Virus record (IMG/VR): IMGVR_UViG_3300050190_000052
Span: 1 to 58,285 of that record
Reading direction: 5' to 3' (one strand)
Source of the DNA: a virus
Length of the DNA stretch: 58,285 nt
Each line of letters starts with the position of its first letter. The stretch's first letter is position 1. The translations under genes were made by a program, and so were the position numbers. This document shows, in pieces, positions 49,706-57,583 of the stretch. Under the pieces are notes generated by a model. That model was not told the origin of the DNA and did no database searches. It saw nothing but the letters and a program-made list of their open reading frames with translations.

Positions 49706-50215
49706 ATGAGCGACGGGGATATCTGGCTCAGCGTTGATCCTGGCCTGTCCGGCGCACTCAGTTGGGTGACCGGAGCCGGGCATCTGATCGAAGTCGTGGA
49801 CATGCCGGTGATCGAAGTTGTCACCAATGGCAAGAAGCGGCGCAAGATCGACGCAGCCGGGCTCGTCGCACTCATGGGCAAGCGGCCGGTGACTGGGATG
49901 ATTGTCGAGGCGGTGATAGCGATGCCTCGACGCGGCCCAGATGGATTGCCGGTGACCATGGGCGCGACATCGTCGAACAGCGCAGCCCGCGGCGCCGGCA
50001 TCCTGGAAGGGATCGCCGCGGCCCTGGGTCTCCCCTACAGCGAAGTTATGCCGCATGTCTGGAAGCGTCGCGCAAGCGTGCCGAAGGACAAAGGCGGTGC
50101 GCGGTTGATGGCACAGCGAACGTGGCCCGGCGCGTTTGCTCTGTTCGCGAGGGTGAAAGACGATGGGCGGGCCGAAAGTGCGCTGCTCGGGAGATGGGCC
50201 GCGCTCGGCAGATAG
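49706..50215 (+). CDS. RuvC-like Holliday junction resolvase
   Basis: 169 residues; GGAGGG precedes the ATG. Opens IWLSVDPGLSGALSWV with the first catalytic Asp, Glu in GMIVEAVIAMP, and the closing KDDGRAESALLGRW with the last acids, the layout of RuvC-type junction nucleases. It would resolve branched DNA before packaging. The middle 'GATSSNSAARGAGILEGIAA' is the DNA-binding loop region (inference). Confidence 0.8.
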   Translation: MSDGDIWLSVDPGLSGALSWVTGAGHLIEVVDMPVIEVVTNGKKRRKIDAAGLVALMGKRPVTGMIVEAVIAMPRRGPDGLPVTMGATSSNSAARGAGILEGIAAALGLPYSEVMPHVWKRRASVPKDKGGARLMAQRTWPGAFALFARVKDDGRAESALLGRWAALGR

Positions 50216-50224
50216 TAAAACCAA

Positions 50225-50248
50225 AACCCCGCCTTGACGGGCGGGGTT
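50225..50248. terminator. GC-rich hairpin with TTGACG loop
   Basis: Perfect 9-bp stem AACCCCGCC/GGCGGGGTT and hexaloop TTGACG right after the resolvase gene. The T-rich side (read on the minus strand) would favour minus-strand termination; on the plus strand no T-run follows. A second hairpin of the same form lies at 52414. Confidence 0.55.
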
Positions 50249-50426
50249 GGCCAGGACTAACCTGAATAGATCGCGAAAGGGGCGGCAAACCCCGATCCCG
50301 GTAGATGGCTGGGAGGACAGCCAGGCGATTTACGCCGACCCGAATATATCTGTTTCGGTAAAAATCGCAATAGCTGCCTCCGAACCATCATATGTTTTTT
50401 TTGTGTGGAACAGGAGGAATAGAGTG
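50249..50426 (+). other. Gene-free gap before the helicase operon
   Basis: 178 bases, AT-richer than the surroundings (ATATATCTG, TATGTTTTTTTTGTG). Frame is open from 50247 but lacks a good start; the AGGAGGAA at 50410-50417 assigns initiation to 50427. Probable promoter region though no clear -35/-10 pair was found. Confidence 0.35.
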
Positions 50427-50885
50427 ATGAATGATATCTTATACTACGAACTCACCAGTGGCCGCAGGCTGCGGCAAGACGACCTAACCCCTGAAAATCT
50501 TGCGCTCGTCCGGTTGGATTCTGGGAACAGTGGCTTCCTGAAAAATCTTATCAAATGCCTACAGGGAAACACTGAGCACCGGGCGGCGCTGATTGAGGAA
50601 GCGCAAGAGGTCATTGACATGGCCCTACGCCTTATCGACCAGACGATGGCGTGGATCGATTGGGAGACGGCTTCTCCCTCTGGCCATAGGCCACCTATCG
50701 ACATATTTGATCAGGACAGACGCCGGTTTCTCGGCGCCTATCGGGACTTTCTGTCTGAAGAAATCTTCTCAGATGGGTTGAAAGCGGAGACGATACGCTC
50801 CACGGAGAATGCTGTTCAGCAGATAGGATATTGCTGCGGACCCGCAAATAGTAAAATGGTACCGGAGGAGAACTCTAATGGCTGA
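50427..50885 (+). CDS. Hypothetical protein, 152 aa
   Basis: Start fixed by AGGAGGAATAGAGTG before the ATG. Mostly helical (NLIKCLQGNTEHRAALIEEA), overlapping the helicase start by 8 bases, so possibly a helicase loader or partner by position. No family recognised. Confidence 0.6.
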   Translation: MNDILYYELTSGRRLRQDDLTPENLALVRLDSGNSGFLKNLIKCLQGNTEHRAALIEEAQEVIDMALRLIDQTMAWIDWETASPSGHRPPIDIFDQDRRRFLGAYRDFLSEEIFSDGLKAETIRSTENAVQQIGYCCGPANSKMVPEENSNG

Positions 50886-52404
50886 GCCGAGATCGCTATC
50901 ACAGGAGGCATTTAGAGCCCCACGCGACATATTCCCCGGCCTTAGTCTACGACACCCACCCCAAAATATCCAGGCCGAGCAAGGACTTCTTGGGGCTCTT
51001 CTCGCCAGCAATGCGGCCTATGCTAAAGTCGCGGACTTCCTTGAACCGAGGCACTTCGCTGATCCGCTTCACGGTCAAATTTACGGACGTATAGCTGAGC
51101 GCATTCTGGGCGGCCGAATAGCGAACGCCGTCGCGATGAAGCTGGATTTTGAGGTCGATCCATTTCCTGGTATGTTGATATCAGTTGACACCTATCTTGC
51201 TGATCTTCTCATCAGTAATCCAGGCATTATTGTCGTCAGCGAATACGGACGCGCGATCCTGGACGCGTGGCAACGCCGTCGCCTTGTCGAGATTGGCGAG
51301 GCCGTCGTCAACAATGCGTTCGGCGCCGATCCTGGTCTGGATGCTGATGGACAAATCCAGGCGGCCGAGCAATCGATCGCCTCCCTGCGGCAGGTAGGTC
51401 AGCGCGGGGACCGTATGTCCAGCGCGGGGAGTCTGGTGAGCGGAGCCATTGCCCAGGCCGAGGCTGTCTATCAGGGCGTTCCCTCCCGCCGGGTGATGAC
51501 AGGGATGCCCACCATCGACCAGGCCATACGATTACTACCCGGAACGCTAACGCTGCTGGCGGGGCCTCCAGGCTCCGGCAAGACGGCGCTCGCAACCCAG
51601 ATCGGGAAGTCAATCGCGAAGAGGCTTTATGCGGACCGGCCATCGTTTAACCAGCCGGGCGTAGCGATCTTTAGCCTGGAAATGTCAGGCGAAGAACTTG
51701 GCGAACGAATCTTGGCCCATGAGGCTGAAATCGCACTGGATCACCTCCAGGATGGCCGCCTCGACGACGCCACTGTAGAGAACCTGATGCGAGCCGAGAC
51801 CGCGCTGCGCCATGTGCCGCTACGAATATGGGATTGCACCGAGACGCCTCTGCGCATGATCCCGCGCAAGATCCGATTACATCTGTCGAATCGTCCGGAG
51901 TCGCTGGTGATAGTCGATCATCTGCACGTTGACGGCGCGGATGGCGATAAGGGGCGTCAGGGAGAAAATCCGAGCGTTAACCAACTCGCCGGCGCGTTCA
52001 AGACGCTTGCCCGTGCCATGGATATCCCGATTATCCTGTTGGCGCATATGAGCAGGCCGCCGAAGGGCGTCGAAGTACGGCGCCCGACGCTATTTGACGT
52101 AAAGTATGGCGGAGAGAGCGCGGCGGACATCGTGATGTTCCCCCACCGACCGATCATGTTCATGGACACAAAGCCTCCGGTGATGAAGGCCAAGGAAACA
52201 GACGATGAGTTCCGTGGCCCCAATGGCACATTCACGCGCTGGCACAACGCGCTTGAGGGGGCACGTGACCTCGCTGAGATTGTGGTGGTCAAGCAGCGAA
52301 GCGGGCGCCCGGGGGTCTATCGGATGCGATTCCATGGCAGTACCACATCGTTTTCCGAGTGGTCTACTGAACTCGATGTGGACGACCCGCAGTGGGAAGA
52401 GTAG
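50878..52404 (+). CDS. dnaB: DnaB-like replicative helicase
   Basis: 508 residues. N-terminal DnaB domain (QNIQAEQGLLGALLASNAAY), linker, then RecA-type ATPase with Walker A LLAGPPGSGKTALA, Walker B-like LVIVDHLHVDG, and IPIILLAHMSRP corresponding to the H3 motif. Ring helicases of this kind unwind DNA at the fork. No polymerase is coded, so the phage must use host enzymes. The neighbouring winged-helix genes probably load it at the origin. Confidence 0.92.
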   Translation: MAEPRSLSQEAFRAPRDIFPGLSLRHPPQNIQAEQGLLGALLASNAAYAKVADFLEPRHFADPLHGQIYGRIAERILGGRIANAVAMKLDFEVDPFPGMLISVDTYLADLLISNPGIIVVSEYGRAILDAWQRRRLVEIGEAVVNNAFGADPGLDADGQIQAAEQSIASLRQVGQRGDRMSSAGSLVSGAIAQAEAVYQGVPSRRVMTGMPTIDQAIRLLPGTLTLLAGPPGSGKTALATQIGKSIAKRLYADRPSFNQPGVAIFSLEMSGEELGERILAHEAEIALDHLQDGRLDDATVENLMRAETALRHVPLRIWDCTETPLRMIPRKIRLHLSNRPESLVIVDHLHVDGADGDKGRQGENPSVNQLAGAFKTLARAMDIPIILLAHMSRPPKGVEVRRPTLFDVKYGGESAADIVMFPHRPIMFMDTKPPVMKAKETDDEFRGPNGTFTRWHNALEGARDLAEIVVVKQRSGRPGVYRMRFHGSTTSFSEWSTELDVDDPQWEE

Positions 52405-52413
52405 AAATGGAAA

Positions 52414-52435
52414 CGCCAGCCTTGGCGGGCTGGCG
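52414..52435. terminator. GC-rich hairpin with TTGGCG loop
   Basis: 8-bp stem CGCCAGCC/GGCTGGCG with hexaloop TTGGCG, directly after the helicase gene. Shape and loop match the 50225 hairpin. No T-run on the plus side. Confidence 0.5.
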
Positions 52436-52447
52436 CTGAATTAACAT

Positions 52448-52511
52448 GGAGTCCGTGGCGCGGGCCACAAGGCGGCTAGCAACTGCTCATGTAGGCCCCC
52501 GCGCGGACTCC
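52448..52511 (+). ncRNA. Structured intergenic RNA element (candidate)
   Basis: Long imperfect stem-loop: GGAGTCCG (52448-52455) pairs with CGGACTCC (52504-52511), and CGCGGG (52459-52464) with CCCGCG (52498-52503), with a 3-base bulge and a branched apical region. It sits between the helicase and a winged-helix gene. Could regulate translation or processing of the operon, or be DNA structure at a replication site. Confidence 0.45.
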
Positions 52512-52531
52512 GTCAATGATGGAGTTGAAAA

Positions 52532-52876
52532 ATGAGCAACGAGGTTCAGGCTTTTGCCATGATTCCGGTCCGGGTAATCAAGGATTTATCTCTGTCCCAC
52601 GCGGAGTTCCGAGCCTTTGCCGCCGTTGCCATGCATCGGCATAATAAGCTCGGCTGGGCGTTCCCAAGTCACGCAACGTTAGCTACGGATCTCGGGTTCA
52701 TGCCTGGGCCAGGAGGAGCTGAACGTGTTCGGCAACTCCTGTGGCCTTCAATCGAGAAAGGCTACCTGGAACGAATATCCGGCTCCGGCAGAACACGCTC
52801 TCGTTACCGGGTGATCCATGACCAACCCGCTCCAACACTGAGAACCTCCCTCGATGATGGAGTGGATTGGTCATGA
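52532..52876 (+). CDS. Winged-helix protein, 114 aa
   Basis: Start after GATGGAGTTGAAAA. Contains the initiator-type segment IKDLSLSHAEFRAFAAVAMH and a helix-turn-helix (FPSHATLATDLGFMPG), as in phage replication initiators. Its end overlaps the next start. Likely part of initiator complex or a regulator of it. Confidence 0.65.
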   Translation: MSNEVQAFAMIPVRVIKDLSLSHAEFRAFAAVAMHRHNKLGWAFPSHATLATDLGFMPGPGGAERVRQLLWPSIEKGYLERISGSGRTRSRYRVIHDQPAPTLRTSLDDGVDWS

Positions 52877-53847
52877 GTTGGAAAGCAATGATTTGGACCC
52901 ATAAACTCAGGGTCCAACTATCTTCCGTTGAATATCGGACGCTGATGGTCCTCGCAGAACATGCCCACGAAGATGGAAGAGGGGCATATCCGGCGGTAAT
53001 GACGATCGCCGAACATGCTGAAATGAGCGTTCGTAGCGTACAGCGTTCACTGAGGGTCCTTGAAAATCGGGATGTGATATCTCTTCAGAACCCGGCGACA
53101 CACAGCAGATCCGCAGTCTGGCGATTAAATATGAGCCTGGATATTGTCGCGTCTGTCACCCCTCCTGCATTAGAACAGGGGTGCCAACTGGTCCATTTAG
53201 GGGTGCCAACTGGTCCATTTAGAGGTGCCAGCGTGGCATCCGAACCAAAGATAGAACCTAAGATAGAACCTAAGCAGCAAGATAGAATACCAAAAGCGGC
53301 TGCGAAGAGAACCCATATCGCGGTAGACTGGACCCCTGGGCCAGCAGATCGGGAGTATGCCGATAACCTTGGCATTCCAGAGTCTCAGGTCAGCGCTTTC
53401 GTCGATTACCATCTTGCGAACGGGACGCTCATGGCGTCCTGGCCTGCTGCCTGGAGGACCTGGTGCCGTAATTGTACGCGGTTCGGGACAGCGACCGGGA
53501 AGCCCAATAAGTCTCAGGAAGAGATTGCGTTCGACGGAAACGATGCGTGGGGAGCCGAGGCATGGGCCGCCTCACTGCCAGACGCAAAAACAGGCAAGCT
53601 ACAGGATGAAACCGAAGTGCTGACTCTGGGTGGCATCGCGGCAGCGTGGACGGCGCGAGACTGCTGTGAGGCGGCAGGGTTCCCCGCAAGCTGGCGCGGC
53701 GACCTGTCACCGGTAGCCCATTGGCTACGTGATCGCCTGGAGCCGGATGAGGTTATCGAGGCGATCCGGACGAGCACGAAGCCGAACAAGCCAGTGTTGA
53801 CATACTTCGATCGACGCGTCCGAGAGAAAGCGAGTGTGCGATTATGA
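52873..53847 (+). CDS. Replication initiator-like protein containing iterons
   Basis: 324 residues; start overlaps upstream stop. N-terminal winged helix (HTH_36-like: YPAVMTIAEHAEMSVRSVQRSL), a central hinge coded by tandem DNA repeats (KIEPKIEPK), and a C-terminal helical helicase-interaction-like domain (SLPDAKTGK, YFDRRVREKA). This gene organisation, with repeats inside the initiator next to a helicase, resembles lambda O/P and its internal origin. Initiator function is inference from fold and context. Confidence 0.7.
   Translation: MSWKAMIWTHKLRVQLSSVEYRTLMVLAEHAHEDGRGAYPAVMTIAEHAEMSVRSVQRSLRVLENRDVISLQNPATHSRSAVWRLNMSLDIVASVTPPALEQGCQLVHLGVPTGPFRGASVASEPKIEPKIEPKQQDRIPKAAAKRTHIAVDWTPGPADREYADNLGIPESQVSAFVDYHLANGTLMASWPAAWRTWCRNCTRFGTATGKPNKSQEEIAFDGNDAWGAEAWAASLPDAKTGKLQDETEVLTLGGIAAAWTARDCCEAAGFPASWRGDLSPVAHWLRDRLEPDEVIEAIRTSTKPNKPVLTYFDRRVREKASVRL
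53177..53287 (+). repeat. Iteron-like repeats inside the initiator gene, candidate origin
   Basis: A 22-base unit (AGGGGTGCCAACTGGTCCAT plus TT) occurs twice in tandem at 53177-53198 and 53199-53220, then a partial copy (AGAGGTGCCA) at 53221. A 12-base unit AGATAGAACCTA follows twice (53249-53260, 53261-53272) and partly at 53280-53287. The second part is AT-rich compared with its surroundings. Iterons beside an AT-rich stretch within an initiator gene is the lambda ori layout. Confidence 0.65.
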
Positions 53848-54143
53848 GCGTCCTCCTGTCGTCGCCCTCCGAATGGCAGCCTATGCGCGTGGATCTGCTG
53901 CGTTGCGACTGCGGATCCGGGGCACAGGTGTTCGCGGTTGTCCCGGGCCAGGATGCGGTCTATGCGGTCGCGCGGAACTTTCTCGGCATCCCGGACAAAC
54001 GGCTGGGCTCAATAATGGTGGCCCGGCCGGTCGCGGATCGTGGGATCTGTGGGGTGTGCTGGAAGAGGAGATACGCTCAGCCGGCGTCGGTGGGCGCGAC
54101 CGGCAAAGGGACTGTGACGATTCGGACCGTGCCGGACTCCTGA
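53844..54143 (+). CDS. Hypothetical cysteine-containing protein, 99 aa
   Basis: Starts at ATGA overlapping the initiator stop. A CDCG pair and a later CGVC pair suggest a zinc ribbon (residues ~22-75). C-terminal 20 residues overlap the convergent minus-strand gene. Function unknown. Confidence 0.6.
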   Translation: MSVLLSSPSEWQPMRVDLLRCDCGSGAQVFAVVPGQDAVYAVARNFLGIPDKRLGSIMVARPVADRGICGVCWKRRYAQPASVGATGKGTVTIRTVPDS

Positions 54144-54265
54144 AGTGCTCGGACCACACGCGCCGCGGTTTCGCCGTAGTGGCCCCAACGTCCGCACCCC
54201 TCGTCGATCAAAACGGCGCGGATGATGGCCGCCGCAAGCCAGTCTACGTCGTCCATTTCTGCCAT
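54077..54265 (-). CDS. Hypothetical protein, 62 aa
   Basis: GGAGGGG precedes the ATG by 8 bases. Helical small protein (VDWLAAAIIRAVLIDEGCG). Overlaps the plus-strand gene at its 3' end. Part of the leftward small-gene operon. Confidence 0.55.
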   Translation of the reverse strand: MAEMDDVDWLAAAIIRAVLIDEGCGRWGHYGETAARVVRALQESGTVRIVTVPLPVAPTDAG

Positions 54266-54507
54266 CGGGAAAACCCCTCCATCGTGAGGCCATATACAGA
54301 CACTCGAAGGTCAGGGCCGGCTCCCACGTCGAGGACTTTTGTTCCGGTCAGCATAATCAGGCCAGCCCCGAGCAGTAGCCTGATACCGGAGCGATTTTGG
54401 TCTGGTCCCGGCATGATGCCGACCGCGATGTCTTCAAAACAACTCTCGGCGGCCATTCCGAGCCCATGGCAGGGATGATCGTTCAAATCGGCAAAATCGG
54501 CAGCCAT
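54244..54507 (-). CDS. Hypothetical protein, 87 aa
   Basis: Small protein with an LIMLTGTKVLDVGAGPDLRV segment, partly hydrophobic. Overlaps both neighbours in the leftward operon. No family recognised. Confidence 0.5.
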   Translation of the reverse strand: MAADFADLNDHPCHGLGMAAESCFEDIAVGIMPGPDQNRSGIRLLLGAGLIMLTGTKVLDVGAGPDLRVSVYGLTMEGFSRWQKWTT

Positions 54508-54800
54508 GGCGTCCGGCCGAGCACCACGAGGGCCATGGTCGTGGCGAGATCGGCCACGTTCCCGGGCACCTCGCTGATATCCATCGGCTTTATCAGAGCC
54601 AGAGGCTCCCCGACGTACCGGTAGCCGGCCCAGATCATCTGGCCGAGCTGGAAATCAAGGCAATACGCGACATTGACGCGTGCCCCGAACGACGCGATCA
54701 CCTGAACGTTGGGACATTCGCCCTGGCGCTCCGCGTGGCCCCCCAGGATGCCCGGGGGACGCCGGTCGCTCGCCACCCATGCAACTTCATTCCGGGTCAT
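54483..54800 (-). CDS. Hypothetical protein, 105 aa
   Basis: Coupled to the upstream gene (ATGA). C-terminal part is hydrophobic (VADLATTMALVVLGRTPWLP), possibly a membrane anchor. Function unknown. Confidence 0.55.
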   Translation of the reverse strand: MTRNEVAWVASDRRPPGILGGHAERQGECPNVQVIASFGARVNVAYCLDFQLGQMIWAGYRYVGEPLALIKPMDISEVPGNVADLATTMALVVLGRTPWLPILPI

Positions 54801-55072
54801 GACAAGCTATCCAGCATGGCCAGAGCTTTGTCCCGCGGTAGGCTCCAGATCGTGAGGCCAAGGGGCGCCAGGATCGCGGCTATTTCGCCTTTCTCCCAGC
54901 CGCCGGATGGTACTTCCAGCCATTCACACATGCGCCTTATTTGCCGCGATCTGTCCGGCTCAGGAAGTCCCATTATCCGCCCTCGCAGGTCCCGCTCGGC
55001 CATCGCCTGGCGTTCGACTTCTCGTTTGGCGCTTTCCAACATCCATTCATGGTCGCGCGTGTATTGGTTCAT
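54797..55072 (-). CDS. Hypothetical helical protein, 91 aa
   Basis: Charged helical protein (EWMLESAKREVERQAMAERD) with a compact C-terminus (GEIAAILAPLGLTIWSL). Start region has AGGATCCCC upstream; overlaps neighbours. Unknown. Confidence 0.6.
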   Translation of the reverse strand: MNQYTRDHEWMLESAKREVERQAMAERDLRGRIMGLPEPDRSRQIRRMCEWLEVPSGGWEKGEIAAILAPLGLTIWSLPRDKALAMLDSLS

Positions 55073-55617
55073 GGGGATCCTCCGCCGGCCGCGCCGGTTA
55101 CTCTGCTGCTCCGGTCGATTTCGCGTTCTGCTGTCGCTTTGGCGATGACTGCACGCGCGGCGACACCAAGCGGCAAACGAGTATGAGCGAAGTGGCTCGC
55201 GACATTTTTGGCAAACGCCAGTAGATCGGCGTTAATCGCGCGCAATGCCGATATTGTCGCGGTGTCCTCCTGCGTCTCGCGTTCTGCTATCGCTTTGGCG
55301 AGGGCCGCGCGTCGTTTCAACCGCGCGTCGTCAAACAATAGGAAACAGGCAGGGCATAATTCTGGAATTCCATGGCCCTCGCATTCCTCGCAATTTGCGT
55401 TGAATGTCTCTGCGTCTTCGATGGCTATGAGAGCAGCAAACATCTCCGGTGCGGCGTCCTCCTGCGCCTTGCGGATCGCGCGTAGTTTCTCCGGGCTCAC
55501 CCATTCGTCGCCGTAGAACGTCTCGCCGGCGGCCATGTCCTGGGCCGCGGTGCGTGGCTCCATCGGCTTTTCCGTGGGGATATCCCGGATCAGTGTGGGG
55601 TATTTCGACATGTTCAT
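55069..55617 (-). CDS. Hypothetical Cys-containing protein, 182 aa
   Basis: Start at 55617, with AAGGAAG upstream. A Cys cluster (CEECEGHGIPELCPAC) suggests a zinc site in a helical protein rich in Ala, Arg and Glu. Overlaps the downstream gene by 4 bases. Unknown function. Confidence 0.6.
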   Translation of the reverse strand: MNMSKYPTLIRDIPTEKPMEPRTAAQDMAAGETFYGDEWVSPEKLRAIRKAQEDAAPEMFAALIAIEDAETFNANCEECEGHGIPELCPACFLLFDDARLKRRAALAKAIAERETQEDTATISALRAINADLLAFAKNVASHFAHTRLPLGVAARAVIAKATAEREIDRSSRVTGAAGGGSP

Positions 55618-55648
55618 CTGCGGTCTTCCTTTGGTTGTTGGGCGTTCA

Positions 55649-56278
55649 CTATTTTGCCATGTGAGCAGCAAGTCTGGCATCGGCATAATCCTCGCGCCTG
55701 TCGCGCACTCTGACGTACGCCCTGGCGTGATGCGTGGGGCAGTAACTGCTCCCGGGAGCCGATAGATCGTCGCATGAGTGGTAGTCTGGCGTCCCGGGTT
55801 CGCCGATCGGCCATAAACATTTGGCAACGCGACCGTAGCGCATCGTGGACAGAGCCGCCGGGGGCGGCGTGGGGGCCGGTCTGGCGACTGGGGGCATTGT
55901 GACCACAGGCTTGATCACGACGGCGTCTGGGGTGGCCTCAGGGAGCGTCGTGACGGGGTCCGCTGGCGCCTCTGAGCGCAGTGGTGGCAAGCCAGGAACC
56001 TTCATTCCGAGAGTTAGACGGTATCGGGCCTGACGTTCTCTCTCCCGGGCCGCCCGTTGCTCGATGTCTTCTGCGGATGGGGTGTGCCATTCGCCGTTGT
56101 CGCGTTTGATCGGCGAGGCGCGTGCGGGAAGGCCAAGGCGGTGCGCGCGTCCAATGCAGGCATTCTTGGTGCGGCCCATACGCAGGCCGATAGCGGATGT
56201 CGAAAGCCCCTCGTCCCAAAGCGTGCGTAGTTGTGCGATATCGTCGGGAGGCCAGTCATTGTGCTGTCTTTGGATCAT
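55649..56278 (-). CDS. gcrA: GcrA-family cell-cycle regulator homologue
   Basis: 209 residues. N-terminus is the GcrA DNA-binding segment: WPPDDIAQLRTLWDEGLSTS, then AIGLRMGRTKNACIGRAHRL; C-terminus has the GcrA signature CLWPIGEPGTPDYHSC...GSSYCPTHHARAY. In alphaproteobacteria GcrA is a transcription factor acting with sigma70, often at CcrM-methylated promoters. A phage copy could take over host cell-cycle promoters or serve its own. The start at 56278 is chosen for GGAG upstream; 56293 is also possible. The middle is Pro/Thr-rich. Confidence 0.85.
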   Translation of the reverse strand: MIQRQHNDWPPDDIAQLRTLWDEGLSTSAIGLRMGRTKNACIGRAHRLGLPARASPIKRDNGEWHTPSAEDIEQRAARERERQARYRLTLGMKVPGLPPLRSEAPADPVTTLPEATPDAVVIKPVVTMPPVARPAPTPPPAALSTMRYGRVAKCLWPIGEPGTPDYHSCDDLSAPGSSYCPTHHARAYVRVRDRREDYADARLAAHMAK

Positions 56279-56282
56279 CTCG

Positions 56283-56483
56283 TTACTCTCCATGTTCCGT
56301 CGCGGCTGATATAATCGCTGCCACATCGACCTGTAAAAGTCTGGCCAGCGGTTCGATTATTTTGACCGGAACGCGCTTTTTCCCTCGGATCATTTCCGAG
56401 AAATGCGATTTGGTCATGCCGATCTGTTTGGCCACCCAATTCTGTTTCAACCCGCGTTCTCGGATCATCGACTGAAGGTTCAT
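56283..56483 (-). CDS. XRE-family HTH repressor-like protein
   Basis: 66 residues from MNLQSMIRERGL. The helix-turn-helix is clear (GLKQNWVAKQIGMTKSHFSE), recognition helix TKSHFSEMI, then a short tail with LARLLQVDVAAIISA. The size and the divergent plus-strand gene at 56641 give a Cro/CI-like switch layout. Lacks a C-terminal oligomerisation domain. Confidence 0.78.
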   Translation of the reverse strand: MNLQSMIRERGLKQNWVAKQIGMTKSHFSEMIRGKKRVPVKIIEPLARLLQVDVAAIISAATEHGE

Positions 56484-56640
56484 GAAAGTCCCGTTCGTAA
56501 TCATTGGCGCAATGTGGCGGAACATAGATTCGCTGTCAATAAACAATTATCTCCATTATCGCGAATATAAAGGCTTGACGCTGCCTTCCATCCCATGCCA
56601 CATGCCTCTGCCCGGAATGGTCCGGCGCGGAGAGAACACC
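56484..56640. promoter_or_regulatory. Divergent control region of the XRE repressor
   Basis: 157 bases between the repressor (minus) and the small-gene operon (plus). AT-rich core 56521-56580. Inverted arms ATTCGC (56528-56533) and GCGAAT (56561-56566) could be operator half-sites. A TTGACA-like box on the minus strand overlaps 56533-56538 region; TTGACG on the plus strand at 56575-56580. Exact promoters uncertain. Confidence 0.5.
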
Positions 56641-56856
56641 ATGGCCCAATCCGTCACCCTGGAAGGGAAAACCTACGAGGTCGTCGTCGACGAAGACGGA
56701 AAACGGGCCGTGATGGTCCACGTCCGCAAATATCTGTGGAGGATGGCGAACGCGCGGCTCACCGAGGCAGTGCTGGCGAGTTTTGACACGGAGGTTATGC
56801 GTCCGTCGTCCATCAGGATCGTTTATGAGCAGCCTCCCAAAAGGAATGGATCGTAA
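56641..56856 (+). CDS. Hypothetical protein, 71 aa
   Basis: GGAGAGAACACC before ATG. Beta-type N-terminus (MAQSVTLEGKTYEVVVDED) and a helix; first gene facing away from the repressor, so perhaps an early antirepressor-like or lytic gene (inference). Confidence 0.6.
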   Translation: MAQSVTLEGKTYEVVVDEDGKRAVMVHVRKYLWRMANARLTEAVLASFDTEVMRPSSIRIVYEQPPKRNGS

Positions 56857-56859
56857 GCC

Positions 56860-57165
56860 ATGACAGACCCTACCGAATGGTCGACCGAAGCACTCGCGGT
56901 CCTCGACAGCCTCTGGCCTACGAAGGAAAGCACTCCCCACATTCAACGCGTCCTGAGGCCGCTCTTGAACCGTCTCCCGTCGCAAGAGGAGTGCCGCACC
57001 GTGGCGACGCGGAACCACGTGCGCGAGGTCGGGCCCTCTGTGTTGGTTATCGGAAAATTAGCGTTACCTGAGCGGCCGCCCGACAATATCCTACATAAAG
57101 TTCCGGCCGGGACGTTCCCGGTCGCGCCCGGAGGATTTCGGATGGGGAAAAGTGGCGATGAATAG
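56860..57165 (+). CDS. Hypothetical protein, 101 aa
   Basis: Starts 3 bases after the previous stop. The first ~50 residues look helical and folded (ALAVLDSLWPTKESTPHIQR), the rest Pro/Val-rich. Overlaps the next start. Confidence 0.55.
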   Translation: MTDPTEWSTEALAVLDSLWPTKESTPHIQRVLRPLLNRLPSQEECRTVATRNHVREVGPSVLVIGKLALPERPPDNILHKVPAGTFPVAPGGFRMGKSGDE

Positions 57166-57343
57166 CCCTGGGCAAGAAGGGTTCATTATGGTGCCAAAAG
57201 AGATGGAGCTTTCCGTTCTGCTTCTCGTGGAGGCTCTAAAGGCAATAGCGCGTGGCCGGAGAGACAACGGTCGTCCCCTCTCGGGGGAGGATAGCCGTCA
57301 GACCGCCCGAAAGGCTCTCGTCGAATGCGGGCTTGATTGGTAA
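57158..57343 (+). CDS. Hypothetical protein, 61 aa
   Basis: ATG at 57158 follows GGGGAAAAGTGGCG; a later ATG at 57188 is possible. Helical (MELSVLLLVEALKAIARG). The stop overlaps the next ATG by one base (TAATG). Confidence 0.55.
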   Translation: MNSPGQEGFIMVPKEMELSVLLLVEALKAIARGRRDNGRPLSGEDSRQTARKALVECGLDW

Positions 57344-57579
57344 TGGTCGCGCCAGTTGTCGGACATGGGATCTGCGCTTTCTGCGGTGGACCGGTCGATC
57401 ACCGAAAAGGGCTGGACCCAACCGTTTCCTGCTCCAAATCTTGCCAGGTCAGGCTTTGGAAGTGCGCGCATCCCGCAGTGAATCGCGAAATACAGAACCG
57501 CTATCGGCGCAGAAAGCGGCTCCGTCGAAGCCTCTACAAGCTCGCCACAGCCGCGCTGGAAATCAGACAGGAGGAATAA
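57343..57579 (+). CDS. Small zinc-finger-like protein, 78 aa
   Basis: TAATG-coupled start. Cys pattern CAFC...CSKSC with a later Cys suggests a zinc-binding knuckle (residues ~12-45), followed by a very basic helix (NRYRRRKRLRRSLYK). Likely binds nucleic acid. Confidence 0.6.
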   Translation: MVAPVVGHGICAFCGGPVDHRKGLDPTVSCSKSCQVRLWKCAHPAVNREIQNRYRRRKRLRRSLYKLATAALEIRQEE

Positions 57580-57583
57580 CGCC

